Below are positions 36,957 to 45,675 of a stretch of DNA of 64,000 nucleotides, in pieces. The DNA is from Arthrobacter oryzae (lineage in GTDB: Bacteria; Actinomycetota; Actinomycetes; Actinomycetales; Micrococcaceae), in NCBI RefSeq assembly GCF_030718995.1, contig NZ_CP132204.1:1736001-1800000 (forward strand), read 5' to 3'. Below the pieces are notes generated by a model. The model was not told the origin of the DNA. It worked only from the letters and a program-made list of their open reading frames with translations, and did no database searches. The first letter of the stretch is position 1. The number at the start of each line of letters is the position of its first letter. Made by a program: the position numbers and the translations under genes.

Positions 36957-38417
36957 ATGCCAACAAAAATGCATCCTCCCGCGCCTGCCCTTACTGGCCG
37001 CCAGCGGCTCATCTTGACCCTGCTGCTCGGCGCGCAGTTCATGTTCGCCCTCGACTTCTCCATCGTCACCGTGGCCCTGCCGGCCATGGGCAGAGACCTC
37101 GGCATCGCCGACGGTGACCTGCAATGGATCATCACCCTTTTCGCCCTCGCCGCTGCCGGCCTCGTCCTGCTCATGGGACGCATCGGTGACTACTACGGCC
37201 GGAAGAAGATGTTCCTCACCGGCATGGCCATCCTCACGATTGCCTCAGCAGTAGGCGGCCTGGCCACCGACCCTTCCGTCCTCTTCGCAGCCCGCATCGG
37301 TCAGGGCCTTGCCACGGCGATCACCATGCCGGCGGCACTGTCCCTGCTGACCACCTCCTTCGAGGAAGGCCCACTCCGGAACAAAGCCCTCGGCCTCAAC
37401 GGCGCCCTGCTGTCCCTGGGCTTCGCTGTCGGAGCAGTCCTCGGCGGCGTCCTGACCGACCTCTTCGGATGGCGGTTCACTTTCTTCATCAACGTGCCGG
37501 TCGGCATCATCATCCTGGCCCTGGCGCCGTTCGTGCTCCATGACCTCCCCGCCAGGATCAAGCAAAAACTCGATGTCCCCGGTGCAATCACCCTCACCCT
37601 GGGTCTTCTAACCCTGGTCCTTGGAGTCACCTCAGTCGAACGCGAAGGCTGGACTTCACCTTGGACCCTGGGCCTGCTGGCCGCCGGCGCCGTGGCGTTC
37701 ATCCTCTTTTGGAACATCGAGGCACGGTCATCCCACCCGCTGGCTGCCGTGACCATCCTCAAGCGTCCCTCAGTGTTGCTTGGAAACCTGGGCGGGCTCG
37801 TAACGTTCTCCATGGAGAGTGGCAAAGTCTTCTTGCTCACGCTTTACCTGCAGCGCGTTCTTGAATCGTCGGCCTTCGCCACCGGATTGGCCTTCGGTGT
37901 TCTTGGCGCCGGCGCCTTCACCGGCGGACTTGTTGCAGCCAACATCATCAACAGGATCGGAGCCAAGGCGACCCTGGTCCTGGGGCTGACGCTGCAGGGT
38001 GCTTCGACCCTGAGCTTCCTGCTGCTGGGCATGGATGCCGGGATCGGCTTCACCCACATCCTGGCCGCTACTGCCATCGGTGGCTTCGGACACGTCCTGT
38101 GCATCGTGGCCTACACGGTCGCTGTCACCTCCGGCCTGCCTGATACCGAACAGGGCCTTGCGACTGGACTGGCAGGGCAGACCCAGCAGGTGGCCTTCAC
38201 TATCGGCACCCCGATTGTCAGCGCTATCGCACTGGCCTTCACCACCGGAAACTACGCCGATCCGGCCACGGCCGAGGCGATCCTTCGCGGAGTCCACTTC
38301 GGCCTCCTGGTCAACGCGCTGATCATCCTGGCAACGGCGGCCCTCATACTTCTCTTCCTGCCCGCCAGGAAGGAAGCGGCGGCCGAACCGGAACTCGCAG
38401 CCGCTGAAGCCGTCTAA
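36957..38417 (+). CDS. MFS transporter, DHA2 (14-TM drug:H+ antiporter) family
   Basis: Export-type carrier of 486 aa. ALDFSIVTVALPAMGRDLGIADGDLQWIIT and ALAAAGLVLLMGRIGDYYGRKKMF are classic motifs, and the length fits 14 segments. I chose ATG 36957 (MPTKMHPPAP) because the family fold begins shortly after. It lies 68 bases after the MBL gene and 26 before avrD, so export of the module's product or self-protection is the simplest role. Confidence 0.88.
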   Translation: MPTKMHPPAPALTGRQRLILTLLLGAQFMFALDFSIVTVALPAMGRDLGIADGDLQWIITLFALAAAGLVLLMGRIGDYYGRKKMFLTGMAILTIASAVGGLATDPSVLFAARIGQGLATAITMPAALSLLTTSFEEGPLRNKALGLNGALLSLGFAVGAVLGGVLTDLFGWRFTFFINVPVGIIILALAPFVLHDLPARIKQKLDVPGAITLTLGLLTLVLGVTSVEREGWTSPWTLGLLAAGAVAFILFWNIEARSSHPLAAVTILKRPSVLLGNLGGLVTFSMESGKVFLLTLYLQRVLESSAFATGLAFGVLGAGAFTGGLVAANIINRIGAKATLVLGLTLQGASTLSFLLLGMDAGIGFTHILAATAIGGFGHVLCIVAYTVAVTSGLPDTEQGLATGLAGQTQQVAFTIGTPIVSAIALAFTTGNYADPATAEAILRGVHFGLLVNALIILATAALILLFLPARKEAAAEPELAAAEAV

Positions 38418-38443
38418 GACACCTCAACAGAAAGCACAGTGCC

Positions 38444-39433
38444 ATGAGCCTGACCATCCCCGACCCGCTTGTTCTGGCCAACGTCGACGACTACCTGGGG
38501 CCATCCACCGCCCGGTTCTTCGGCAGCGGCTACCGCAAAACGACTCCGGCACTACGAAAGCTTTCCATCCGGCACACTCCGGACGGAATAAGCCACATGG
38601 ATGCACGCGGATCGGTGCGGGTCGGGGACCTCTGGTCGATCAAAGGCTCGACGTCACAAAAGCCGCACCTGGGCACCACGGACGCCATCGTGCTGGCCCT
38701 GGAAGCCTCCGAGGCTCTGCTGGCCAGCCGGTATGCCCCCTCGATCCTGCCCCTGGTGTACGTCCGCGAGTTGACCCTCACCGCCGGCTCGGAACCCGTT
38801 GAGGACACCCTTGACGACTTCCCCGTTACAGCGGAAACGACCGGCCAATCAACAGACGGGATCATCCACGTCAGCGTCGAGATGGCCTCCATGAAAGCGG
38901 TTCTCGCCCTCCACCACCCGATGTGTGTGGCCTCCAAGGCCAATCTGCGCACTGACAACCCTGATGCCCTCATCGGGGACACGGCCCGCAGGATCTACGG
39001 CGACATCTACAAGTCCCGCCGTTCAGACATTCGGAACGTAAGCGTCGGAACTGGCGCCACCACCGCCGAAGCGACGCTCATTGTCACCGGTGGTAACGGA
39101 GATACCCCAGGTCTCGGCTTGGAGGCCGGGTACCAGCCCGGGCTCTCCCTGCTTGAAGGCTTCGTCGCCACCCTGCAACTCGGGCAGGTTCTGCTCTATG
39201 AGCTCGACCGCATGACAAGGGCCGACAGTAATACCCTCTGGATGCGCCGGACAGTCATCACAGCTACTGCCCCGCCAACCAGCATCCTCACCGATCTTCC
39301 CCTCGACGTGCGCCTGCGCCGCCCCAGAACCTTGCCGTTGAACGGCGAGCAATGGCGCTGCGCAGACATCGTCGGGCGGATAGGCGACCACCTCGAGATC
39401 ACTTGCGACGTCGCGCACCAGCTTCCGGGCTGA
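38444..39433 (+). CDS. AvrD-family protein
   Basis: Protein of 329 aa that I recognise as related to AvrD of Pseudomonas syringae, the enzyme behind syringolide elicitors. Supporting patterns are VDDYLGPSTARFFGSGYRKT near the N-terminus, WSIKGSTSQKPHLGTTDAI, SVEMASMKAVLALHHP and the C-terminal NGEQWRCADIVGRIGDHLEI. Syringolides are proposed to form from a 3-oxoacyl chain and a pentulose, chemistry close to A-factor and furan signal synthases; any such role here is inferred. The gene is the fourth of an apparent operon and is followed by a broken ATPase start. Confidence 0.75.
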   Translation: MSLTIPDPLVLANVDDYLGPSTARFFGSGYRKTTPALRKLSIRHTPDGISHMDARGSVRVGDLWSIKGSTSQKPHLGTTDAIVLALEASEALLASRYAPSILPLVYVRELTLTAGSEPVEDTLDDFPVTAETTGQSTDGIIHVSVEMASMKAVLALHHPMCVASKANLRTDNPDALIGDTARRIYGDIYKSRRSDIRNVSVGTGATTAEATLIVTGGNGDTPGLGLEAGYQPGLSLLEGFVATLQLGQVLLYELDRMTRADSNTLWMRRTVITATAPPTSILTDLPLDVRLRRPRTLPLNGEQWRCADIVGRIGDHLEITCDVAHQLPG

Positions 39434-39478
39434 CCACAAGAACCACCAACTCCCTTCGCATCTAACGAAAGACGACAC

Positions 39479-39520
39479 ATGAAACTCGCAATCTCCGGCA
39501 CCTACTCATCCGGCAAGACG
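39479..39520 (+). pseudogene. truncated P-loop ATPase (only the Walker A end remains)
   Basis: An ATG 45 bases after avrD, in a TAACGAAAGACGACAC context, opens MKLAISGTYSSGKT, a clear Walker A start of the kind found in AAA/NadR-like P-loop proteins. After GKT the sequence turns into FRQSAAPG and then runs antisense over the 3' flank of the AEC carrier gene. The rest of the gene is therefore missing, marking the right edge of the module as a deletion or insertion junction near 39520. Confidence 0.7.
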
Positions 39521-39579
39521 TTCCGTCAGTCTGCGGCACCTGGGGATTGGCACTGTTGGAGGGTCAGCGGCCCCAGGCC

Positions 39580-40500
39580 CTACCCCAGCAGCCACGCCAC
39601 CACCAGCAGCGCGCCGATGCTCAGCACGGTGGTGCAAAGGATGACGTCGCGGGCCACGGTCATACCGCGGCCGTAGGGGGAGGCAAAGAGGAACACGTTC
39701 TGTGCCGTGGGCAGCGCGGCCATGATCACGCTGGCCAGGAGATGCTGCCCTTCGAGGCCGAACACAAATCTGCCCAGGACCCACACAATGAGGGGCATCC
39801 CGGCAATTTTCAGAACCGTTGCCACGAGCGTTTCAACCCGGCCGTCACCTTTCTGCAAGGGGGCCCGGCCAGCCAGTGACAGCCCGAAGGCCAGCAGCAC
39901 CATGGGCACGGCACCGCCGGCGAGCATGTCGATGGGTTTCTGCATCAGGTCCGGGGCGGTCCAGCCGGTCAGGGCTACGGCTGCGCCGAGCCCCGAGGCG
40001 ATGATCATCGGATTGGCGAAGGGGGTGACCAGCAGCTTTTTCCAGGAGATCTTGGAGCCTGACACCAGGCCCAGCACCGTGAGATAGAACGGCGCCATCA
40101 CCAGGATCTGCACCAGCAGCACCGGCGCGACATGCTGAGCCGTGCCCACCGCATACAAGGACACCGGAATACCGATGTTGTTCGCGTTGGCATAGCTGCT
40201 GGCCATGGCGCCCACGGCTGTTTCGGCAGCGGGCCGGCGGAAGAAAATAAAGCTGGCCAGGCAATAAAGGAGCCCCACTATCGCTGCCGAAAGCAGCGCC
40301 AGCGGGGCGTCGGTTCCGAGGGCTGCCCGGATGTCGCTGCCGGCAACCACTGTGAACAGCAGCGCCGGGTTGGTGACGTAATACGCGGTGCGGGTCAGGG
40401 CGCCCTGGATTTCCGGTCCCAGAATCCGGAACCGGGCAGCGAAATAGCCCACGGCAATGACGGCGGAGACGATGAGTATTCCGGAGACAACGCCGCCCAA
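39580..40500 (-). CDS. AEC-family (auxin efflux carrier-like) transporter
   Basis: Membrane carrier of 306 aa with about ten hydrophobic segments: GILIVSAVIAVGYFAARFRIL at the start, the unwound-helix patterns YANANNIGIPVSLYAVGT and AALPTAQNVFLFAS. The start is a TTG at 40500 with AAGGG upstream. It lies 110 bases after gudD on the same strand, so it is probably the transporter of the glucarate operon, perhaps for a dicarboxylate. Its 3' end abuts the AvrD-module junction. Confidence 0.85.
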   Translation of the reverse strand: MGGVVSGILIVSAVIAVGYFAARFRILGPEIQGALTRTAYYVTNPALLFTVVAGSDIRAALGTDAPLALLSAAIVGLLYCLASFIFFRRPAAETAVGAMASSYANANNIGIPVSLYAVGTAQHVAPVLLVQILVMAPFYLTVLGLVSGSKISWKKLLVTPFANPMIIASGLGAAVALTGWTAPDLMQKPIDMLAGGAVPMVLLAFGLSLAGRAPLQKGDGRVETLVATVLKIAGMPLIVWVLGRFVFGLEGQHLLASVIMAALPTAQNVFLFASPYGRGMTVARDVILCTTVLSIGALLVVAWLLG

Positions 40501-40610
40501 AAGTGCGCCCTTCTATTTATCTGTAAAGTCTTGGGTCCCGCACGGCCGTCTTCCTGTTGCATCAGGAGGGGAGGGCCGGCCGCGCGGGAAGCTTCGGTTC
40601 GCGCGGACCG

Positions 40611-41939
40611 CTACCTCACCAGGCAGGGGCGCTTCGGGTCGAAGGACCAGCCGTCGATGTAATACTGCATGCCGATGCTGTCGTCCCGGGCGTCCAGCCC
40701 GTGCTCGAGGTACAGCTGGTGTGCCTTGTCCAGGGCATCGCGGTCCAGCTCGATGCCCAGGCCCGGTGCGTCCGGAACTTCGATGGCGCCGCCCTTGATC
40801 TCCAACGGGTTCCTGGTGAGGCCCTGCCCGTCCTGCCAGATCCAGTGTGTGTCCAGTGCGGTAATCTCACCGGGGGCTGCTGCACCGGTATGCGTGAACA
40901 TGGCGAGCGAAATGTCGAAGTGGTTGTTCGAGTGTGAGCCCCAGGTGAGCCCGAATTCGTGGCAGAGCTGCGCCACCCGGACCGAACCGTGCATGGTCCA
41001 GAAGTGCGGGTCTGCCAGCGGAATATCCACGGCGTTGCTGCGGATCGCGTGGGACATCTCCCGCCAGTCGGTCGCAATCATGTTGGTGGCCGTCTTGAGC
41101 CCGGTGGCACGGCGGAATTCCGCCATGACCTCGCGGCCGGAGAAGCGCCCTTCGGCGCCGCAGGGATCCTCGGCATAGGCCACCACGCCCTGCATCCGCT
41201 TGCCGAGCCGGATGGCTTCCTCGAGAAGCCAGCCGCCATTCGGATCAAGGGTGACGCGGGCTTCGGGGAAGCGCTGGGCCAGGGCCGTCACCACGTCCAC
41301 TTCGTCGTCGCCGGAGAGCACGCCACCCTTGAGTTTGAAGTCGCTGAAGCCATACCGTTCCTGCGCAGCTTCGGCCAGGGCCACAACCGCGGCCGGTGTC
41401 ATGGCCTCCTGCCGGCGCAGCCGCTCCCAGCGGTCCGACGGCGCCTCCTCCACCAGGTACGGCAGGTCCGTCCGCCGGCGGTCGCCGATGAAGAAGAGGT
41501 AACCGAGCATCGGAACCGAGGAGCGCTGTTGCCCGTCACCGAGCAGTTCGGCCACCGGTACGCCCAGGAACTGTCCGTGCAGGTCCAGCAGGGCGGATTC
41601 GACGGCGGTGACCGCGTGGACGGTGGTCCGAAGGTCGAAGGTCTGGAGCCCGCGGCCGCCGGCGTCGCGGTCCGCGAACTCGGCTGCGATCTCGCGGAGC
41701 AGAGAGCGGTAGCGGGCCACCGGCTTGCCCGCGATGAAGGCCCCGGCCTCCTCGATGGTGGTGCGGATCTTCTCCCCGCCGGGAACTTCACCCAGGCCCG
41801 AGCGTCCGTCCGAGTCGGTAATGATCACCACATTGCGCGTGAAGAACGGTCCGTGCGCGCCGCTGAGGTTCATCAGCATGCTGTCGCAGCCGGCGACGGG
41901 AACTACCTCAACCTTGGCGATGGTGGGCTGGGTGCTCAT
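40611..41939 (-). CDS. gudD: glucarate dehydratase
   Basis: Converts D-glucarate to 5-dehydro-4-deoxy-D-glucarate (EC 4.2.1.40). The 442-aa protein closely follows E. coli GudD along its length: VIPVAG-like start, [84 protein letters not shown] and [17 protein letters not shown]. The Lys-x-Lys pair and the His base are therefore present. Its ATG overlaps the aldehyde dehydrogenase stop (ATGA). Confidence 0.96.
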   Translation of the reverse strand: MSTQPTIAKVEVVPVAGCDSMLMNLSGAHGPFFTRNVVIITDSDGRSGLGEVPGGEKIRTTIEEAGAFIAGKPVARYRSLLREIAAEFADRDAGGRGLQTFDLRTTVHAVTAVESALLDLHGQFLGVPVAELLGDGQQRSSVPMLGYLFFIGDRRRTDLPYLVEEAPSDRWERLRRQEAMTPAAVVALAEAAQERYGFSDFKLKGGVLSGDDEVDVVTALAQRFPEARVTLDPNGGWLLEEAIRLGKRMQGVVAYAEDPCGAEGRFSGREVMAEFRRATGLKTATNMIATDWREMSHAIRSNAVDIPLADPHFWTMHGSVRVAQLCHEFGLTWGSHSNNHFDISLAMFTHTGAAAPGEITALDTHWIWQDGQGLTRNPLEIKGGAIEVPDAPGLGIELDRDALDKAHQLYLEHGLDARDDSIGMQYYIDGWSFDPKRPCLVR

Positions 41940-43543
41940 GCGTTGACCTTATCTTCTGCATCGGCTGCGCTTTCCACGACCCCGTCGATCCGACGGTTCA
42001 GGTGCCAGGGGTTGGCATCCTGCAGCGGTGCCGGGAGGAGTTCCTGGGGCAGGTTCTGGTAGGCGACCGGCCGCAGGAAGCGGTTGATGGCCAGCGTACC
42101 CACTGAGGTGGTCTTCGTGTCCGACGTTGCGGGGAAGGGGCCGCCGTGGACCATGGCATGGCCCACTTCGACGCCGGTGGGCCAGCCGTTCACGATGATG
42201 CGGCCCACCTTCTGTTCGAGGGCCGGCAGCAGCTGCGCCGCCGTCCGATAGTCCTCCGCAGTGAGCTGCAGGGAAGCGGTGAGCTGGCCGTCGAGCCGGT
42301 TGATGGCGTCGATCAGTTCCTCCGCGGTGGAGTAGCGGATCACCAGGCTGGCAGCGCCGAAAATCTCGGCGTGCAGGACGTGGTTGCTGACGAAGTCGGC
42401 GATGCCGGTGCCGAAGATGGTGGGAGCCGGTGCGTTTTCGGTGGGACCGGGCGTGCCCTGGCCAACGACGGACACGTTCGCAGCGGCGCCGAGTGCCCCG
42501 GCGCCGTCGTTCCACGAACCGGCGATGCCTGCGGTCAGCATGGTCTGGCCGGCACAGGCGGATACGGCGCGTCCGACGGCGGCAGCGAGTTTGTCGCCTG
42601 CCTCGCCGGCCGGGGCGAACAGCAGGCCGGGGGAGGTGCAGAGCTGTCCTGAGCTGCCGGTGACGGCAGTGACGTACTGCTGGGCGAGGGCGTCGACATC
42701 ACCCTTGAGCGCCCCCGGGAACACAAAGACCGGGTTGAGTGAGGACATTTCCGCGTAGACCGGGATGGGTTCCGGGCGGGCGGCGGCGGCGCGCATGAGG
42801 GCGATGCCGGCGCTCTGGGAGCCGGTGAAACCCACGGCCTTGATGGCCGGGTCGGCTACGAGGGCCTGTCCGATGCTGGCGCCGGGGCCGTAGATCAGCG
42901 AGAAGACTCCCGGGTGCAGACCCAGGTCCTTGACGGCCTTGACTACGGCCTGGCCCACGAGTTCGCCCGTGCCGGGGTGGGCGTTGTGGGCCTTGAAGAC
43001 CACCGGGCAGCCGGCGGCGAGGGCAGAGGCGGTGTCTCCTCCCGCCGTCGAGAAGGCCAGCGGAAAGTTGCTGGCCCCGAAGACGGCCACGGGGCCCAGC
43101 GGGATCTGGCGCTGGCGGATGTCGGCGCGGGGGAGCGGCGTGCGCTCCGGCAGGGCCGGATCGATACGGACGCCACGGAAATCGCCCTGCCGGACCACGG
43201 AGGCGAACAGGCGGAGCTGGCCGGTGGTGCGTGCGCGTTCGCCCTGCAGCCGGGCAGCGGGGAGGCCGGTTTCCTGGCCTGCGCGGATGATGAGTTCGTC
43301 GCCGATGGCCTCAATGTTGTCCGCAATCGCCTCGAGGAAACGTGCATGTGTCTCGGGATCGAGCGTGCTGAAGGACGGGTAGGCGTCGGCGGCCGCGGCC
43401 GTGGCTGCCTTGCGCTGCTCCTCGGTGAGGAGGGTATAGGCGGGTTCAAGCTGCTCGTTGCTGGCGGGGTTGAAACCGAAGGCGGCCTTGCCTTCGCCGA
43501 CGACGGGTTGCCCGGCGATCAGGGAATGTCCGGTGAGTGTCAC
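41936..43543 (-). CDS. 2-oxoglutarate semialdehyde dehydrogenase (aldehyde dehydrogenase family)
   Basis: Oxidises 2-oxoglutarate semialdehyde to 2-oxoglutarate, the last step of the route. The 535-aa protein has Asn159 in ASNFPLAF, Lys184 in [14 protein letters not shown], the GFTGSQSAG loop, Glu265 in YAEMSSLNP and nucleophile Cys302 in GQLCTSPG. The AHNAHP and EMSSLNPV patterns belong to the KGSADH group. It lies between kdgD (26-base gap) and gudD (overlap). Confidence 0.93.
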   Translation of the reverse strand: MTLTGHSLIAGQPVVGEGKAAFGFNPASNEQLEPAYTLLTEEQRKAATAAAADAYPSFSTLDPETHARFLEAIADNIEAIGDELIIRAGQETGLPAARLQGERARTTGQLRLFASVVRQGDFRGVRIDPALPERTPLPRADIRQRQIPLGPVAVFGASNFPLAFSTAGGDTASALAAGCPVVFKAHNAHPGTGELVGQAVVKAVKDLGLHPGVFSLIYGPGASIGQALVADPAIKAVGFTGSQSAGIALMRAAAARPEPIPVYAEMSSLNPVFVFPGALKGDVDALAQQYVTAVTGSSGQLCTSPGLLFAPAGEAGDKLAAAVGRAVSACAGQTMLTAGIAGSWNDGAGALGAAANVSVVGQGTPGPTENAPAPTIFGTGIADFVSNHVLHAEIFGAASLVIRYSTAEELIDAINRLDGQLTASLQLTAEDYRTAAQLLPALEQKVGRIIVNGWPTGVEVGHAMVHGGPFPATSDTKTTSVGTLAINRFLRPVAYQNLPQELLPAPLQDANPWHLNRRIDGVVESAADAEDKVNA

Positions 43544-43569
43544 GGGGGTTACTCCTTAGGGATGGTGGT

Positions 43570-44484
43570 TCAGGAGACGGTGGCGATCAGGGCCTTGAGG
43601 TCGGCAAGATCCTGCGGCGCCAGGTTCTGCAGCGGCGGGCGCACTCCGCCGGCGGAGCGGCCGATGGCGTCGAGGCCGCCCTTGACGATGGACACTGAGT
43701 AGCCCTTCACCCTGTCGCGGATGTCCAGGTACGGGATCACGAAGTCGTTGAGCTTCCGGTTCACGGCCACGCGGTCCTGGTTGCGGACGTCCTGGTAGAA
43801 GTCCAGGGCGAACTGCGGGACGAAGTTGTACATGGCACTGGAGTAGGTGCTCATGCCCAGCTGCAGCAACGGCAGGGCGAAAGTTTCGGCGGTCGGGAGG
43901 CCGCCGAGGTAGAACAGGCGGTCGCCGAGCTTGGCGTAGACGCGGGCGTCGTGTTCGAGGTCGCCCACGCCGTCCTTGAAACCGATCAGGTTCTCGTGGC
44001 GATCGGCCAGGGCGGCCACGGTGGTGTCCTTGTAGATCGCGTTGGCGCGGTTGTAGATGATGACGCCGAGCGAGGTGGATGCGCAAACGGCGCTCACGTG
44101 GTCTATCAGGCCGCCCTGGTCCGCTTCCGTCAGGTACGGCGGCAGCAGCAGGATGCCTTCGGCGCCCGCGGCCTCTGCTGCCTGGGCGTTTTCAATGGCC
44201 TGGGCCGTGGAACCCCCGGCGGACGCCAGAACGGGAACGGTACTGCCGACTTCCTCGACGGCGGCGCGGACTACGCGGGCGGATTCGGCAGGCGTGAGGG
44301 AGAAGCCTTCGCCGGTGCCGCCGGCTGCGAAGAGCCCTGCCACCGGGTAGCTGGCCTGCCAGGCAAGGTGCTTCCGGTAGTTTTCCTCATCGAACTGGAG
44401 CTGCGAATCGAACGAGGTCACCGGGAAGGAGAGCAACCCGTCTTTGAGAACGCTGGCAAGTTCCTGGGGTGAGTATTTGGCCAC
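43570..44484 (-). CDS. kdgD: 5-dehydro-4-deoxyglucarate dehydratase
   Basis: Decarboxylating dehydratase (EC 4.2.1.41) turning 5-dehydro-4-deoxyglucarate into 2-oxoglutarate semialdehyde. The 304-aa protein is of the DapA/aldolase class I fold, with [15 protein letters not shown], Tyr144 in IIYNRANA and Schiff-base Lys170 in [13 protein letters not shown] 44484 has GGAGGA upstream. It is the first gene of the operon kdgD, KGSADH, gudD, AEC carrier. Confidence 0.95.
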   Translation of the reverse strand: MAKYSPQELASVLKDGLLSFPVTSFDSQLQFDEENYRKHLAWQASYPVAGLFAAGGTGEGFSLTPAESARVVRAAVEEVGSTVPVLASAGGSTAQAIENAQAAEAAGAEGILLLPPYLTEADQGGLIDHVSAVCASTSLGVIIYNRANAIYKDTTVAALADRHENLIGFKDGVGDLEHDARVYAKLGDRLFYLGGLPTAETFALPLLQLGMSTYSSAMYNFVPQFALDFYQDVRNQDRVAVNRKLNDFVIPYLDIRDRVKGYSVSIVKGGLDAIGRSAGGVRPPLQNLAPQDLADLKALIATVS

Positions 44485-44539
44485 AGTGGGTCCTCCATGT
44501 CGGCGCCGCAGCGGTGCGGCAGTGGGTGTCTTCGCCTCC

Positions 44540-44588
44540 AGCCTAGGGAGCCATGTAATGCCTGTCTAAGTTCATTTTTGTATGCATT
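44540..44588 (-). promoter_or_regulatory. candidate promoter with variant shared element (kdgD operon)
   Basis: Minus-strand TTAGAC (44569-44564) and TAGGCT (44545-44540) are 18 bases apart. The plus-strand element reads GTCTAAG, then TATGCAT at 44581-44587, but with 14 rather than 10 bases between GTCTAA and GCAT. ATGC also precedes it at 44558-44561. Confidence 0.5.
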
Positions 44589-44647
44589 GATGCTCTTTCT
44601 GCATCGCGTCCTGCCCGCCCGGTGCGGAAGGCTCTTCTGCCCGCCGC

Positions 44648-45532
44648 CTAGTTCTCCTGAAAATCCAGGGTGCGCAAGGCAAGGGCGAGTGCGGGGTTGC
44701 TGTTGTTCCGGCTCCAGATGGCGTGGAGTTCCACGGGATCATCCACGCTGCTTTCCAGCGGCAGGAACTCGACGCCGTGGACCCCCAGAAGCGTCGCCGA
44801 GTGCGGAACGAAGGCTACGCCGCGTTTTGCGGCCACCAGGGACACCATGGTGAGGATCTGGCTGACGGTGTGCACCACGTTGGCGTGCTGGACGGGGATC
44901 ATCCGCACCACCAGGTCGTAGAAGTACCGGGCCTGGGTGGAGGAGTGCATGATCAGCGGCTCGCCCCTGAGGTCCTTTTCGGTGACGGCGCGGCTGAGGC
45001 CGGCCAGCGGATGGCCGGACGGTACCGCCAGGACCATCGCTTCCCGGTACAACAGGTGCGAATCGAAGACCTCATTGTCAAAGGGCGGCCGCGCGAGGCC
45101 GATGTCCAGTTCGCCGGACTGGAGTCCGGCGATTTGTTCGCCCGTCACCAGTTCCTGCAGGTCAATGTCGACGTCGGGCAATGCTGCGGCAATTTCTTCC
45201 AGCAGCGGGCCGAGGATGCTGAAGCCGCTCGCTGCCGTGAAACCGATCCGCAGCAGCCCCGAGCGTCCCGATGCGATCCGGCGGGCCGTCACGGGTGCCC
45301 GGTTGGCCAAGGCCATCAGCCGCCGGGCCTCGTCCAGGAAGGCCCGGCCCGCGGCCGTCAGCTGGACTTTCCGGTTGTCCCGCTCCAGGAGTTCAGCGCC
45401 TACGGCCTTCTCCAGCTTCTGGATCTGGCGGCTTAGCGGCGGTTGCGTCATGTTGAGCCGTTCGGCTGCCCGGCCGAAGTGGAGCTCTTCAGCGACGGCG
45501 ATGAATCCTGCCAGCTGGTCAAAGGTAAACAT
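44648..45532 (-). CDS. LysR-family transcriptional regulator
   Basis: Regulator of 294 aa. The winged helix (LAGFIAVAEELHFGRAAERLNMTQPPLSRQIQKLEK) is near-identical to that of the LysR protein at 31727. The effector domain follows. It lies between the kdgD operon and the divergent TctCBA operon, both of which carry the shared promoter element, so it is the best candidate regulator of both. Confidence 0.92.
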   Translation of the reverse strand: MFTFDQLAGFIAVAEELHFGRAAERLNMTQPPLSRQIQKLEKAVGAELLERDNRKVQLTAAGRAFLDEARRLMALANRAPVTARRIASGRSGLLRIGFTAASGFSILGPLLEEIAAALPDVDIDLQELVTGEQIAGLQSGELDIGLARPPFDNEVFDSHLLYREAMVLAVPSGHPLAGLSRAVTEKDLRGEPLIMHSSTQARYFYDLVVRMIPVQHANVVHTVSQILTMVSLVAAKRGVAFVPHSATLLGVHGVEFLPLESSVDDPVELHAIWSRNNSNPALALALRTLDFQEN

Positions 45533-45554
45533 GATGCCTTCCGGGTATCACTCG

Positions 45555-45599
45555 ATGCATATTTGGGCTTAGACATGCATCATAGTGGCTTCCTAAACT
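45555..45599 (+). promoter_or_regulatory. candidate promoter with shared element (tctCBA operon)
   Basis: Plus-strand TTAGAC (45569-45574) and TAAACT (45594-45599) are 19 bases apart. The complement gives GTCTAA-N10-GCAT at 45574-45555. GATGCAT (45554-45560) and ATGCATC (45575-45581) also form a 7-bp inverted repeat around it, as expected for a LysR site. Confidence 0.6.
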
Positions 45600-45675
45600 C
45601 GATACAGCCAACCGGCAGTGATCCGGTTCACAGACATATGGGGCGCAAGCCCTGCAGCGCCAACGAGGAGTTCCA

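Noticed and set aside
34640..39579. AvrD module as part of a prophage or integrative element
   Set aside because: No integrase, transposase, phage gene or clear att repeats were seen at either edge.
39521..39676. Continuation of the truncated ATPase to codon 65
   Set aside because: After GKT the translation is antisense of the AEC gene flank and has no P-loop protein features.
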